The notes under the pieces were generated by a model. The model saw nothing but the letters and a program-made list of their open reading frames with translations. It was not told where the DNA came from and made no database searches. From Peribacillus deserti (GTDB lineage: Bacteria; Bacillota; Bacilli; Bacillales; DSM-1321), in contig NZ_PGUY01000002.1 in the NCBI RefSeq assembly GCF_002863585.1, forward strand, positions 124,001 through 188,000: DNA of 64,000 nt. The letters are read 5' to 3'. Every line of letters starts with the position of its first letter. Within the stretch, counting starts at the first letter, position 1. The translations under genes were made by a program, and so were the position numbers. Shown piece by piece: positions 42,695 to 52,236 of this stretch.

Positions 42695-43465
42695 GTGATA
42701 GACCTACATAGTCATATATTGCCAGGTGTGGATGATGGAGCGAACAGCATAGAAGAAAGCTTAGAGTTAGCAAGACTTGCAGTTAAAGAAGGGATACAAA
42801 CTCTATATGCAACACCGCATCACAAAAATGGCAGCTATGTTAATGAAAGAAAATCGATTCTAAAAGCTTCAGAATCCTTAAACAAAGTAATGCAGGATGA
42901 AAAGATACCTTTAAAGATCATGCCGGGCCAGGAAGTAAGAATATATGGGGAAATTGCAGAAGATGTGGAGAAGGCAGAACTTCTTCTTATTGGAACTCAA
43001 CACGGGCAATACCTTCTTGTAGAACTTCCGTCCGGACATGTACCTAGATATACAGAAAGAGTACTGTTCGACATTCAGCTGCTGGGCATTACACCCATTA
43101 TTGTGCATCCGGAACGAAACGCAGAAATCATCGAACGGCCGGATATACTATTTAATCTAGTTGATAAAGGTGCACTAACTCAGGTAACAGCATCTAGTGT
43201 AACCGGGTACTTCGGAAAAAAAATTAAAAAATTTTCGCATGATCTAATATCAGCAAATCTAACTCACTTTATTGCATCAGATGCACATAACACCAAAAGC
43301 CGCAGCTTTAACATGATACAGACTTACGACGAAATAGAAAAAGAATATGGCATCGACATGATCTACTTATTTAAGGAAAATGCTGAAGCCGTTTTACTAG
43401 GAGACTCGGTCTACAAAGAAATGCCTCAAAAGATTAAAACTAAAAAGTTCCTCGGAATCTTTTAG
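42695..43465 (+). CDS. CpsB/YwqE-type PHP tyrosine-phosphatase
   Basis: The protein has 256 residues from a GTG start. All PHP motifs look intact: DLHSHILPGVDDG, ATPHH, IVHPERN and SDAHN. It should dephosphorylate the CpsD kinase tail in a manganese-dependent way. It lies directly after the kinase, separated by the hairpin, as in other CpsB/C/D sets with changed order. Compared with the protein at 39408-40178, it is probably the active one of the pair. Confidence 0.9.
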   Translation: MIDLHSHILPGVDDGANSIEESLELARLAVKEGIQTLYATPHHKNGSYVNERKSILKASESLNKVMQDEKIPLKIMPGQEVRIYGEIAEDVEKAELLLIGTQHGQYLLVELPSGHVPRYTERVLFDIQLLGITPIIVHPERNAEIIERPDILFNLVDKGALTQVTASSVTGYFGKKIKKFSHDLISANLTHFIASDAHNTKSRSFNMIQTYDEIEKEYGIDMIYLFKENAEAVLLGDSVYKEMPQKIKTKKFLGIF

Positions 43466-43504
43466 TTACAACTAGGTGATGCCTCCTTACCTCTATCAAA
43501 GGAG

Positions 43505-43590
43505 ACACTCGGTCATACTGTGGGTATTTAATCCTTAGACGCTTGTCGTCGCTAGTATGGTGTGAGGCTGGGTTAGATGCCCATAATTTT
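43505..43590 (+). ncRNA. EAR-like (epsC leader) antitermination RNA
   Basis: The region before the EpsC/CapD-type gene has the structural pieces I expect of the eps-associated RNA. A stem CATACT (43514-43519) pairs with AGTATG (43554-43559) and encloses a hairpin GACG/CGTC (43538-43550). The loop stretch TGGGTAT (43521-43527) can pair with ATGCCCA (43577-43583) downstream to form a pseudoknot. In Bacillus the EAR element lies just before epsC and allows polymerase to read through terminators in long exopolysaccharide operons. The position and fold agree; the identity was not checked against the Rfam model. Confidence 0.7.
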
Positions 43591-43603
43591 ATTTATTTGA
43601 TAG

Positions 43604-43660
43604 ATATCTAATGAGAGGGCGTGTCAGAGCAACATGTGTTTTCATTAGATATTTATTTTT
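43604..43660 (+). terminator. terminator-like hairpin after the EAR-like RNA
   Basis: ATATCTAATGA (43604-43614) pairs perfectly with TCATTAGATAT (43642-43652), followed by TTATTTTT. It is a likely target of the antitermination RNA just upstream. Confidence 0.65.
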
Positions 43661-43721
43661 GCCTGCTTCTTCAGCCAATTAAAGTATTAACTTAGTTTTT
43701 CACTAAAAGGGGGAATTTCGG

Positions 43722-45542
43722 TTGGCGTACCGAAAAAGATTAACGGTTTTAGCATTATTAGACTCTCTAATTGTATTATCGGCGATTTATGTAAGTTATT
43801 TAATTTTACACCCGTATTTAGACATCTTTAAATTACACACCCTGCTAATCAGCTCTGTAACATTGTTAATCAGCCATCATGTTTTTGCTTCAGTCTATAA
43901 GCTGTATAACAAAGCATGGGAATACGCCAGTGTTGGAGAGCTATTTTCCATTGTAAAAGCAGTGAGCTTTTCAATCCTAGTAACTGCAGTCGTTCAAATG
44001 CTAATCTTCCATAATATATATGTCAGGGCATTGGGTTTAACATGGATGCTGCATGTATTACTGATTGGTGGATCCCGCTTTTCATGGAGAATGTTCAGGG
44101 ACCGCTACATAAGCAACCAGGGTGAAATGAAGAGAACCTTAATCATAGGTGCGGGCTCTGCTGGAAACATGGTCGCACGGCAGTTATTAAAAAATCATGA
44201 ATCTGAATTAAAACCGGTAGCTTTCATTGATGATGATCCAAAGAAATACAAGCTTCACTATTATGATATTCCGGTTGTAGGAAACACAAAATCCATCGTG
44301 GATACAGTAGATAAATTGCAAATAGAAAATATAGTAATCGCTATCCCTTCACTCAGCAAAAAGGAGTTAAGAGCGATCTTCGAAGAATGCTCAAAAACCA
44401 GCGCAAAGACACAAATCATGCCGATGCTTGAAGATTTAATGATGGGCAAAGTCTCAGTAAATCAATTTAGAGATGTGCAGGTTGAGGACTTACTAGGCAG
44501 AGAACCAGTAGAGTTAGATATAGAAGGTATTTCAGATTATGTATCCAACAAAACAATACTTGTTACTGGCGCCGGCGGTTCTATCGGATCTGAGATTTGC
44601 AGGCAGATTTCGAAATTTTCTCCAAGCAAGCTAGTACTTGTAGGTCATGGTGAAAATAGTATTTACCATATCGAAATGGAATTAAGAAATAAATATAAAG
44701 ACTTGATACAAATCATCCCCATCATAGGTGATGTGCAGGACCGGATAAGAATGTTTGAGGTATTTGAAGAATTTAAGCCAGATGTAGTGTATCATGCAGC
44801 GGCACATAAGCATGTTCCACTCATGGAATATAACCCAAAAGAGGCAGTTAAAAATAATGTTATTGGGACCAAGAATGTCGCGGAGGCAGCAGATACTTTT
44901 GGGGTTAATACTTTTGTGTTGGTTTCATCTGATAAAGCTGTAAATCCAACCAATGTAATGGGTTCAACGAAGCGTATCGCGGAAATGGTTATTCAGCAGT
45001 TAGATAAAGAAAGTAAGACTAATTTTGTTGCTGTACGGTTCGGTAATGTTCTTGGTAGCCGCGGCAGTGTAATTCCATTGTTTAAAAAGCAGATTCAAGC
45101 TGGTGGACCGGTTACGGTTACACATCCAGAAATGACGAGATATTTCATGACAATTCCTGAAGCATCAAGACTAGTTATTCAGGCGGGGTCATTAGCTCGA
45201 GGTGGAGAGATTTTTGTATTAGATATGGGTGAACCAGTAAAAATTGTTGACCTAGCGAAAAACCTTATCAGATTGTCTGGTTATTCTATAGAAGAGATCG
45301 GGATAAACTTCTCTGGTATAAGGCCGGGAGAGAAGATGTTTGAAGAGCTTTTAAATGAAAAAGAGGTCCATCCTAAGCCGATTTTTCCGAAAATTTTTAT
45401 TGGAAAAGCAGTGTTGGAACAGGAAGCTGAGATTACTTATTTACTTGATCAGTTTGAGAACTTTTCAGGGAGTGATTTGAAAGAGTATGTCATTAACTTG
45501 GCAAATAGAAGAAAAAATAAGATGCTTTTACTAGCTAAATAA
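43722..45542 (+). CDS. EpsC/CapD-type nucleotide-sugar epimerase/dehydratase
   Basis: The protein has 606 residues. Four membrane spans occupy the first 125 residues. A CoA-binding-like Rossmann domain (GAGSAGNMVARQ) is followed by the catalytic SDR domain with TGAGGSIGSEI near 285 and a SMK-type active-site region (STKRIAE). The family converts UDP-GlcNAc to a 4-keto-6-deoxy sugar. The product probably feeds the repeat-unit sugars or primer. The TTG start follows AAAGGGGGAA. It is the first gene downstream of the EAR-like RNA, the same arrangement as epsC in Bacillus. Confidence 0.88.
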   Translation: MAYRKRLTVLALLDSLIVLSAIYVSYLILHPYLDIFKLHTLLISSVTLLISHHVFASVYKLYNKAWEYASVGELFSIVKAVSFSILVTAVVQMLIFHNIYVRALGLTWMLHVLLIGGSRFSWRMFRDRYISNQGEMKRTLIIGAGSAGNMVARQLLKNHESELKPVAFIDDDPKKYKLHYYDIPVVGNTKSIVDTVDKLQIENIVIAIPSLSKKELRAIFEECSKTSAKTQIMPMLEDLMMGKVSVNQFRDVQVEDLLGREPVELDIEGISDYVSNKTILVTGAGGSIGSEICRQISKFSPSKLVLVGHGENSIYHIEMELRNKYKDLIQIIPIIGDVQDRIRMFEVFEEFKPDVVYHAAAHKHVPLMEYNPKEAVKNNVIGTKNVAEAADTFGVNTFVLVSSDKAVNPTNVMGSTKRIAEMVIQQLDKESKTNFVAVRFGNVLGSRGSVIPLFKKQIQAGGPVTVTHPEMTRYFMTIPEASRLVIQAGSLARGGEIFVLDMGEPVKIVDLAKNLIRLSGYSIEEIGINFSGIRPGEKMFEELLNEKEVHPKPIFPKIFIGKAVLEQEAEITYLLDQFENFSGSDLKEYVINLANRRKNKMLLLAK

Positions 45543-45557
45543 AAGGAGAAGTGTCAA

Positions 45558-46445
45558 ATGAAAAAAGTACGCAAAGCGATTATCCCTGCGGCGGGGTTAG
45601 GTACCAGGTTCTTACCAGCAACAAAGGCTATGCCTAAAGAAATGCTACCAATTGTAGATAAACCTACCATTCAATATATAGTAGAAGAGGCAATAGAATC
45701 AGGAATTGAAGATATCATTATTGTTACTGGTAAAGGGAAAAGGGCAATTGAAGACCACTTTGATAATTCTTTTGAGCTTGAACAAAACCTTTTGGAAAAA
45801 GGTAAGTTCGAGTTATTAAACGAAGTTCAAAAGTCTTCAAAAATGGTGGATATACATTATATTCGCCAAAAGGAAGCAAAGGGATTGGGGCATGCTATAT
45901 GGTGTGCAAGAAAATTTATTGGGAATGAACCGTTTGCAGTCTTGTTGGGGGATGATATTGTCCAAGCGGACAAACCTTGTTTAAAGCAGATGATCGACCA
46001 ATATGATCGTTTTAGGGCTTCAATTATCGGAGTACAAAAGGTACCTGAAGAAGAGGTTTCTAGATATGGGGTTGTAGATGGTGAAGAAATTCATGAGAGG
46101 CTTTATAGTGTTACAGATTTAATTGAGAAGCCGAAGGTGGAAGATGCACCTTCGAATCTTGCAATTATGGGAAGATATATATTGAGCCCAAGAATTTTTG
46201 AAATCTTACAACACCAAAAACCTGGAGCTGGCGGAGAGATTCAGTTGACCGATGCAATTGCGGAGTTAAATAGATATGAGTCGGTTTATGCCTATAACTT
46301 CAACGGTAAGAGATACGATGTGGGCGAGAAGTTAGGGTTTATAAAAACGACGATTGAGATGGCGTTACAAAATAATGAATTGAGATCTGATTTGTTTACT
46401 TTTATCGAGCAAGTTATTAAGGAAAATAAAGTAGAAACTAAATAG
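45558..46445 (+). CDS. gtaB: UTP-glucose-1-phosphate uridylyltransferase
   Basis: The protein has 295 residues and matches the GalU/GtaB family throughout: [21 protein letters not shown] at the N-terminus, then [18 protein letters not shown] and [12 protein letters not shown]. It makes UDP-glucose from UTP and glucose 1-phosphate, the substrate for the dehydrogenase encoded at the window end and for glucosyl transfer. AAGGAG precedes the ATG, 15 bases after the EpsC-like gene, so the two form one operon. A terminator-like hairpin follows in the next gap. Confidence 0.93.
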   Translation: MKKVRKAIIPAAGLGTRFLPATKAMPKEMLPIVDKPTIQYIVEEAIESGIEDIIIVTGKGKRAIEDHFDNSFELEQNLLEKGKFELLNEVQKSSKMVDIHYIRQKEAKGLGHAIWCARKFIGNEPFAVLLGDDIVQADKPCLKQMIDQYDRFRASIIGVQKVPEEEVSRYGVVDGEEIHERLYSVTDLIEKPKVEDAPSNLAIMGRYILSPRIFEILQHQKPGAGGEIQLTDAIAELNRYESVYAYNFNGKRYDVGEKLGFIKTTIEMALQNNELRSDLFTFIEQVIKENKVETK

Positions 46446-46588
46446 GCCAAATTGTTATTAAGTATCTGATGATTTATTTAGATTGATACTTTTGTTTTGA
46501 AGCGATTTGTTATATGGAGATGATCTAAGTGAACGGGTTAGTAATACGCTATATGTCATAGTATATTTTAATTTGTTATGCAAGAAAG

Positions 46589-46620
46589 ATAAAGAGTGAA
46601 AAATTCCTCACTTTCTTTTT
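46589..46620 (+). terminator. terminator-like hairpin
   Basis: AAAGAGTGA/TCACTTTCT arms followed by TTTTT, 150 bases after gtaB. Confidence 0.6.
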
Positions 46621-46733
46621 ATGAACATCCAAATGGCATTATTAGTATCTCAACCCTTATGCAAATCGCACACATACTTATGGTTCAAACATTGTATAAA
46701 ATTAATATCAGTTTACGTTGTTATGACCATAAT

Positions 46734-46788
46734 AAACACCTTTTGGCTTTGAGTATACGAAACCTCCCAGCTTAAAAGGTGTTTTAAT
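46734..46788. terminator. inverted repeat, possible terminator
   Basis: AAACACCTTTT and AAAAGGTGTTT form an 11-bp stem with a 29-base loop; T-rich on both sides, so either strand could be served. Confidence 0.5.
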
Positions 46789-47325
46789 ATAATATTCAAA
46801 TTATAAATATAGTTATGTTCAAAGACTAAGTAGTGATATTTCGAAAATACTGTGAGTACAGGGACTGTTGTCTTTCTGTATGATTGTACTTTCCGGTTCC
46901 GAAAGCTAAAAGAAAGAAATATATATAGACTTTTGTACCGTGCCGTTCCTTTTTTTAAAAGTATGTGAAATTTTTCTGTGCAGATACCTACACTTATACT
47001 GTCAAACAACGTGGCTTACAAAGGGCTAAACAGTCACAATAAAAAGCTTAAATATCATTCTATAATTGTATCAGAGATTGAATAGTTATTACGAGGTGAG
47101 TATTAGAATAAGATAACAAATAACAATATATAGTAATGAAATTGTGTTTTTAACGATGAAATATACTGCATGTTGACTTTTTTATCTATTTCTCATATTG
47201 AATATAATATGCGAGGTGGCTATCAGATACAGATTTGTTTAGTAGGTTAGTAGTTGGTTGGAAAGGCTGAAAAGTTCCAATTAAGTCCTAAATTACTAAA
47301 TAACTTTTCAAGGAGTGTAACAGGC

Positions 47326-47961
47326 ATGTATATGAAATTTAAAAGTCTGATAGATATTCTTCTTTCTTTAATTGGACTTATTGTTTTATCACCTATTTTC
47401 TTAATCCTCATTATTGCTATTAAGCTTGATTCTAGAGGTCCGGTTCTGTTCAAACAAAAGCGTGTTGGAATCAATAAGACACATTTCAATATATTGAAGT
47501 TCCGTACTATGAGAATAGATACGCCTAAGGACACTCCTACTCATTTGTTAGGAGACCCGGATCAATACATTACTAAAGTAGGTAAGTTCCTGAGAAAGAC
47601 TTCACTTGATGAGTTACCGCAGATTTGGAATATCTTTGTTGGGCAGATGAGTATTATTGGGCCTAGACCAGCACTATGGAATCAATATGATCTGATTGCG
47701 GAACGAGATAAATATGGAGCTAATGATGTACCACCTGGGTTGACTGGTTGGGCACAGATTAATGGTAGAGATGAGCTTCCTATTGAGGTGAAGGCGAAGT
47801 TGGATGGGGAGTATGTTGATAAAATAAGCTTATTAATGGATATTAAGTGTTTCTTTGGCACTATCGTTAGTGTTGTGAAAAGTGATGGAGTTGTTGAAGG
47901 CGGGACTGGAGTAGCTGGTAAGAAGGAAATTGCTAGTACTAAGGAGAGCATTTCTAAATGA
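47326..47961 (+). CDS. undecaprenyl-phosphate sugar phosphotransferase (priming enzyme)
   Basis: The protein has 211 residues: one N-terminal membrane span (about 10-32) and the bacterial sugar transferase domain with DSRGPVLFKQKRVG, KFRTM, LRKTSLDELPQ and GPRPAL. It starts the repeat unit by moving a sugar phosphate from a UDP sugar to undecaprenyl phosphate at the membrane. AAGGAG at 47310-47315 supports the ATG at 47326; an in-frame start at 47254 lacks a ribosome site. The gene overlaps the next one by ATGA. Confidence 0.9.
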   Translation: MYMKFKSLIDILLSLIGLIVLSPIFLILIIAIKLDSRGPVLFKQKRVGINKTHFNILKFRTMRIDTPKDTPTHLLGDPDQYITKVGKFLRKTSLDELPQIWNIFVGQMSIIGPRPALWNQYDLIAERDKYGANDVPPGLTGWAQINGRDELPIEVKAKLDGEYVDKISLLMDIKCFFGTIVSVVKSDGVVEGGTGVAGKKEIASTKESISK

Positions 47962-48815
47962 AAAAAATATTAATAACTGGGAAAAACAGCTATGTAGGTA
48001 GGAGCCTGGAGAATTGGCTAGGAAATTATCTAGATAGATATTTGGTAGAGACGATTAGTTTAAGGGATGATTCATGGAAGAATAAGGACTTCTCGGGATA
48101 TGATGTTGTGTTTCATGTGGCTGGGATAGCACATGTATCATCAGATCCTAAAATGGAAGAAATGTATTATAAAGTGAATCGTGATTTAACTATTGAGACT
48201 GCTAAAAAAGCCAAATCAGAAGGTGTTAAGCAGTTTATTTTTATGAGCAGCATTATTGTATATGGTGATAGTAGTAGTGGAAAAAGAGTTATTGATGAAA
48301 ATACAGTACCTACACCAAGTAATTTTTATGGCAATAGCAAACTACAGGCAGAAGAAGGGATTAAACCTTTAGAAAGTGATAGTTACAGAGTGGTTATTAT
48401 TAGGCCGCCAATGATTTATGGGAAAGGTTCTAAAGGAAATTATCCCAAGTTGGCAAAAGCAGCACAGAGGCTTCCAATATTTCCTGATGTTGATAATCAA
48501 CGAAGTATGCTTCATATTGATAATCTTTGTGAGTTCATTAGGCTCATTATTGATAACGAAGAGAGTAGTACCTTTTTTCCTCAAAATAGGGAGTACGTTA
48601 AGACAAGCGAGATGGTAAAGCTAATAGCTGATGTTTATGGAAAGAAAATTAAACTTACAAAATTGTTTAATCCGGTATTGTCGGTAATTGAGATGAAAAT
48701 AGGATTAGTAAATAAGGTATTTGGTAATTTAGTTTATGATAAAAGTATGAGTAGTTATAAAGAAAATTACCAAATAAGAGATATCCAGAAAACAATTGAG
48801 TTAACGGAAAAATAG
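47958..48815 (+). CDS. NAD-dependent epimerase/dehydratase (extended SDR)
   Basis: The protein has 285 residues. A Rossmann motif TGKNSYVGRSL replaces the usual TGxxGxxG, and YGNSKLQAE holds the catalytic Tyr-x-x-x-Lys. The sugar changed is not known; such genes beside the priming transferase in FucNAc-type loci are often 4-epimerases or 4-reductases of UDP-4-keto-6-deoxy-GlcNAc (forming UDP-QuiNAc or FucNAc). It overlaps the priming enzyme gene and lies 18 bases before the next glycosyltransferase. Confidence 0.8.
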   Translation: MKKILITGKNSYVGRSLENWLGNYLDRYLVETISLRDDSWKNKDFSGYDVVFHVAGIAHVSSDPKMEEMYYKVNRDLTIETAKKAKSEGVKQFIFMSSIIVYGDSSSGKRVIDENTVPTPSNFYGNSKLQAEEGIKPLESDSYRVVIIRPPMIYGKGSKGNYPKLAKAAQRLPIFPDVDNQRSMLHIDNLCEFIRLIIDNEESSTFFPQNREYVKTSEMVKLIADVYGKKIKLTKLFNPVLSVIEMKIGLVNKVFGNLVYDKSMSSYKENYQIRDIQKTIELTEK

Positions 48816-48833
48816 AGGGAGGGTGGAAGTGAA

Positions 48834-50078
48834 TTGAAAAAACATATTTTAGTTATCGCACAATATTTCTACCCTGAACAATTTCGTTTTAATGATATTT
48901 GTGCTGAATGGGTTAAAAGGGGTTATAAAGTAACAGTTATAACTGGTATACCGAATTATCCACAAGGTAAATATTATGAAGGGTACGGACTTTTTAAAAA
49001 AAGAAAAGAAACATACAAAGGTATCGAGATTATTAGAATTCCACTCATACCAAGAGGGAATAATTCAATAATGCTCGCTTTAAATTATGTATCATTTGTG
49101 GTTTCAGGTTACTTTTGGAAAGTGTTCACGAAAATAAAAGCTGATTATGTCTTTATATTCGAAGTATCCCCAATGACCCAAGCGTTGCCTGGTGTTTGGT
49201 ACGCAAAAAAGAGGCAGATACCATGTTACTTATATGTCCAAGATCTTTGGCCTGAAAATGTTGAAATTATTACAGGTATAACGAATGAGCATATTATTGG
49301 TGCTATTGGAAAAATGGTTGATTATATTTATAAAAATTGTACAAAAATCTTTACTACTTCCAATAGTTTTGTAGACTCAATTGAAAAACGTAATGTGCCT
49401 AAAAAAAAGATAGAATATTGGCCACAATTTGCCGAAGATTTTTATCGACCATTAGAGAAGAAGGTTAATCCAGAGATTCCAGATGATGGAGCGTTAAATT
49501 TAATATTTGCTGGTAATATTGGTTACGCACAGGGGCTAGATATCTTACCAAAAGTTGCGATGCTGATAAAACAAAAGAAATTAGATAGAAGAATTCGTTT
49601 TAACATAGTTGGAGATGGAAGATATAAGGAATCTTTAGTCGATATTGTTAATTCAAATAATCTAGGTTATATGTTCAATTTTATTCCAAAACAACCAGCA
49701 AATGAAATTCCTTATCTCATGGCAGCTTGCGATTCTGCTTTTTTGTGCTTAACAAATAATCCATTATTTGCAATGACAATTCCTGCAAAACTCCAATCTT
49801 ATATGGCTTGCGGTATTCCGATTATTGCTTCTGTCGAAGGTGAAACAAACCAAATTATTAAAGAGTCAAATGCAGGCTTATCTAGTCCTGCGGGTGATGC
49901 ACAAAGTCTTTGTGAGAATATTATTGAACTATCTACCAAGTCCGGCATCGAATTAAAACAATTAGGTATAAATGCTAGAAACTACTATGATAAATACTTT
50001 AATAAAGAAATATTGTTGAACAGAATGGATGTAAACTTTAGAAACACTATAGATATGGAGGAGACAAAAATTGTTTAA
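48834..50078 (+). CDS. GT4 glycosyltransferase, WbuB-like
   Basis: The protein has 414 residues. It has an N-terminal hydrophobic YFYPEQFRFND motif, a long hydrophobic segment near 75-115, and a GT4 C-terminal half with FAGNIGYAQGLD, IVGDGRYKE and IPAKLQSYMACGIPI. This is the pattern of WbuB-type transferases that add L-fucosamine. The next three genes make UDP-N-acetyl-L-fucosamine, which fits. The TTG start follows AGGGTGG. It overlaps the next gene by eight bases. Confidence 0.85.
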   Translation: MKKHILVIAQYFYPEQFRFNDICAEWVKRGYKVTVITGIPNYPQGKYYEGYGLFKKRKETYKGIEIIRIPLIPRGNNSIMLALNYVSFVVSGYFWKVFTKIKADYVFIFEVSPMTQALPGVWYAKKRQIPCYLYVQDLWPENVEIITGITNEHIIGAIGKMVDYIYKNCTKIFTTSNSFVDSIEKRNVPKKKIEYWPQFAEDFYRPLEKKVNPEIPDDGALNLIFAGNIGYAQGLDILPKVAMLIKQKKLDRRIRFNIVGDGRYKESLVDIVNSNNLGYMFNFIPKQPANEIPYLMAACDSAFLCLTNNPLFAMTIPAKLQSYMACGIPIIASVEGETNQIIKESNAGLSSPAGDAQSLCENIIELSTKSGIELKQLGINARNYYDKYFNKEILLNRMDVNFRNTIDMEETKIV

Positions 50079-51108
50079 AAATAAAACATTATTAATTACA
50101 GGTGGTACAGGTTCGTTTGGAAATGCAGTAATGAAAAGATTCCTAGATACTGATATAAAAGAAATTCGTATTTTCTCACGTGATGAAAAGAAACAAGATG
50201 ATATGAGAAAACTTTATAAAAATGATAAACTGAAATTTTATATTGGGGATGTACGAGACTTAGCAAGCGTAAAAAATGCAATGCATGGAGTAGACTATAT
50301 CTTTCACGCAGCAGCATTAAAACAAGTTCCATCCTGTGAGTTCTTCCCTCTTGAAGCTGTAAAAACTAATGTTATGGGTACTGATAATGTATTAACAGCA
50401 GCAATAGAGTATGGTATTCAAAAAGTAATTTGCCTTTCAACGGACAAAGCGGCATATCCAATTAATGCTATGGGAATTTCAAAAGCAATGATGGAAAAAG
50501 TATTTGTTGCAAAGTCTAAGACTGTTGACCCAAATAAGACACTAATTTGTGGAACTAGATATGGTAATGTTATGGCCTCACGTGGTTCAGTTATTCCATT
50601 ATTTATAGATCAAATAAAAAGTGGACAGCCATTGACGGTTACGGATCCTACAATGACAAGATTTTTAATGAGTCTAGAAGACGCAGTCGAACTAGTTGTA
50701 TTTGCGTTTCAAAATGCTCAAGCTGGAGATATTATGGTTCAGAAATCACCGGCAAGTACAATTGGTGATTTAGCACAAGCTGTTAAGGAAATATTTGATG
50801 TAGATAATCAAATAAAAGTAATCGGTACTCGCCATGGTGAAAAACATTATGAAACACTACTTACCAAAGAAGAATATGTTGTAGCTGAAGATATGGGCGG
50901 TTTCTATCGTGTTCCTTCCGATCAAAGAGACTTAAATTATGATAAGTATTTTGTAGATGGTGACAGTAGATTATCAACGTTGGAAGAATACCATTCCTCT
51001 AATACACAAATATTAACTGTCAAAGAAATCAAAGAAAAATTATTAGAATTAGATTATGTTCAAAGTGCATTAAAGGAATGGAATAATAAAGTACATGTAA
51101 TAAACTAA
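50071..51108 (+). CDS. capE: UDP-GlcNAc 4,6-dehydratase/5-epimerase (CapE type)
   Basis: The protein has 345 residues. The SDR motifs are TGGTGSFGNAV and a Met-containing MGISKAMMEK active site typical of CapE/WbjB/FnlA. It is the first enzyme from UDP-GlcNAc to UDP-N-acetyl-L-fucosamine: 4,6-dehydration followed by 5-epimerisation. The TTG at 50071 lies eight bases after GGAGGA, inside the end of the glycosyltransferase gene. It is followed by CapF- and CapG-like genes in pathway order. Confidence 0.9.
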   Translation: MFKNKTLLITGGTGSFGNAVMKRFLDTDIKEIRIFSRDEKKQDDMRKLYKNDKLKFYIGDVRDLASVKNAMHGVDYIFHAAALKQVPSCEFFPLEAVKTNVMGTDNVLTAAIEYGIQKVICLSTDKAAYPINAMGISKAMMEKVFVAKSKTVDPNKTLICGTRYGNVMASRGSVIPLFIDQIKSGQPLTVTDPTMTRFLMSLEDAVELVVFAFQNAQAGDIMVQKSPASTIGDLAQAVKEIFDVDNQIKVIGTRHGEKHYETLLTKEEYVVAEDMGGFYRVPSDQRDLNYDKYFVDGDSRLSTLEEYHSSNTQILTVKEIKEKLLELDYVQSALKEWNNKVHVIN

Positions 51109-51124
51109 AGGGTGGTTTTGATTA

Positions 51125-52234
51125 ATGAAAATTCTTGTTACTGGGGCCAATGGTTTTGTAGGAAAAAATCTTATTGCTGAACTTAAAAATAAAGGATATA
51201 CAGATATTTTCGAGGTAACTAGAGAAAGTGATTGTTCATTACTCGAAAGATACACAAAAGAATGTGATTTTGTCTTTCATTTAGCTGGGATAAATAGACC
51301 AAAAGATGAGAATGAATTTATGGAAGGGAATTTTAGTTTAGCCTCTCAGTTATTAGAATTATTAAAGAAACATAACAATAAAGCTCCTGTTCTTCTTACG
51401 TCATCTATTCAAGTAGATAAAGATAACCCTTATGGAAGAAGTAAGAAGGCTGGAGAGGACTTATTATTCAATTATTATTATGAGACTGATGCCAAGGTAT
51501 ATGTATATCGACTTCCAAATTTATTTGGTAAGTGGAGTAAACCAAACTATAATACTGTGGTTGCTACATTTTGTCATAATATAGCAAGAGGTTTAGACAT
51601 CCAAGTAAATAATCCAGATGCAATGCTTAATCTTTGTTATATAGATGATGTTTTAGAAGAGTTTTTAAGAGCTCTTGAAGGTAAGCCGACTATGCAAGAT
51701 GACTTTTGTGTTGTGCCCGTAACACATAATATTAGACTAGGAGAATTGGCTAACCTTATAAAGAGCTTCAAAGATAGTAGGAATAATTTAAGTATTCCTG
51801 ATATGGAAGATGATCTAAGAAAGAAATTATATAGTACGTACTTAAGCTTTTTACCAGAAGGTCAGTTTTCCTACGACCTTAAAATGAATTGTGATGATAG
51901 AGGTTCTTTTACAGAATTCATGAGAACGCCGGAAAGAGGGCAAGTTTCAGTAAATGTATCAAAGCCTGGGATTACAAAAGGGAATCATTGGCATCACACT
52001 AAAAATGAGAAATTTTTAGTTGTTAGTGGCGAAGGATTGATTCGTTTTAGAAAGATAGGTTCTGACAAAATAATAGAATATAAAGTAAGTGGAGAAAAGT
52101 TACAAGTTGTAGACATCCCAACTGGTTATACTCACTCAATTGTAAATGTAGGAGAAAATGACCTTGTTACAGTAATGTGGGCAAATGAATGTTTTGACCC
52201 GAATAAGCCGGATACTTATTTCTTGGAGGTATAG
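51125..52234 (+). CDS. capF: 4-keto sugar reductase with cupin domain (CapF type)
   Basis: The protein has 369 residues. An SDR domain (1-245; TGANGFVGKNL, YGRSKKAGE) is fused to a C-terminal cupin domain (250-369) with a metal-binding KGNHWHHTKNEKF stretch. This fusion is diagnostic of CapF/WbjC/FnlB, which epimerises at C3 and reduces the 4-keto group in the second step to UDP-L-FucNAc. It ends two bases before the next gene start. Confidence 0.92.
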   Translation: MKILVTGANGFVGKNLIAELKNKGYTDIFEVTRESDCSLLERYTKECDFVFHLAGINRPKDENEFMEGNFSLASQLLELLKKHNNKAPVLLTSSIQVDKDNPYGRSKKAGEDLLFNYYYETDAKVYVYRLPNLFGKWSKPNYNTVVATFCHNIARGLDIQVNNPDAMLNLCYIDDVLEEFLRALEGKPTMQDDFCVVPVTHNIRLGELANLIKSFKDSRNNLSIPDMEDDLRKKLYSTYLSFLPEGQFSYDLKMNCDDRGSFTEFMRTPERGQVSVNVSKPGITKGNHWHHTKNEKFLVVSGEGLIRFRKIGSDKIIEYKVSGEKLQVVDIPTGYTHSIVNVGENDLVTVMWANECFDPNKPDTYFLEV

Positions 52235-52236
52235 TA

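Larger units (their letters stand above)
46446..47325. other. long non-coding gap inside the polysaccharide locus
   Basis: No convincing gene is seen in 880 bases. It holds two hairpins (46589-46620 and 46734-46788). A TATAAT at 47203-47208 has a TTGACT at 47173, but the spacing of 24 is too long for a standard promoter. It divides the regulatory/UDP-glucose block from the sugar assembly block, which may have its own promoter here. Confidence 0.5.

Noticed and set aside
43480-43600. Possible tRNA or riboswitch in the gap before the EpsC-like gene
   Set aside because: No cloverleaf or CCA-adjacent acceptor stem could be drawn. The pairing pattern and position fit an EAR-type RNA better.
46713-47009. 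A 98-codon minus-strand open frame in the long gap after gtaB
   Set aside because: It lacks a ribosome site, has a composition expected from A/T-rich non-coding DNA and overlaps a hairpin. No family features.
47173-47208. TTGACT and TATAAT as a standard promoter for the sugar assembly genes
   Set aside because: The spacing of 24 bases is too long; the -10 may be real with another -35, but it is not supported as a pair.
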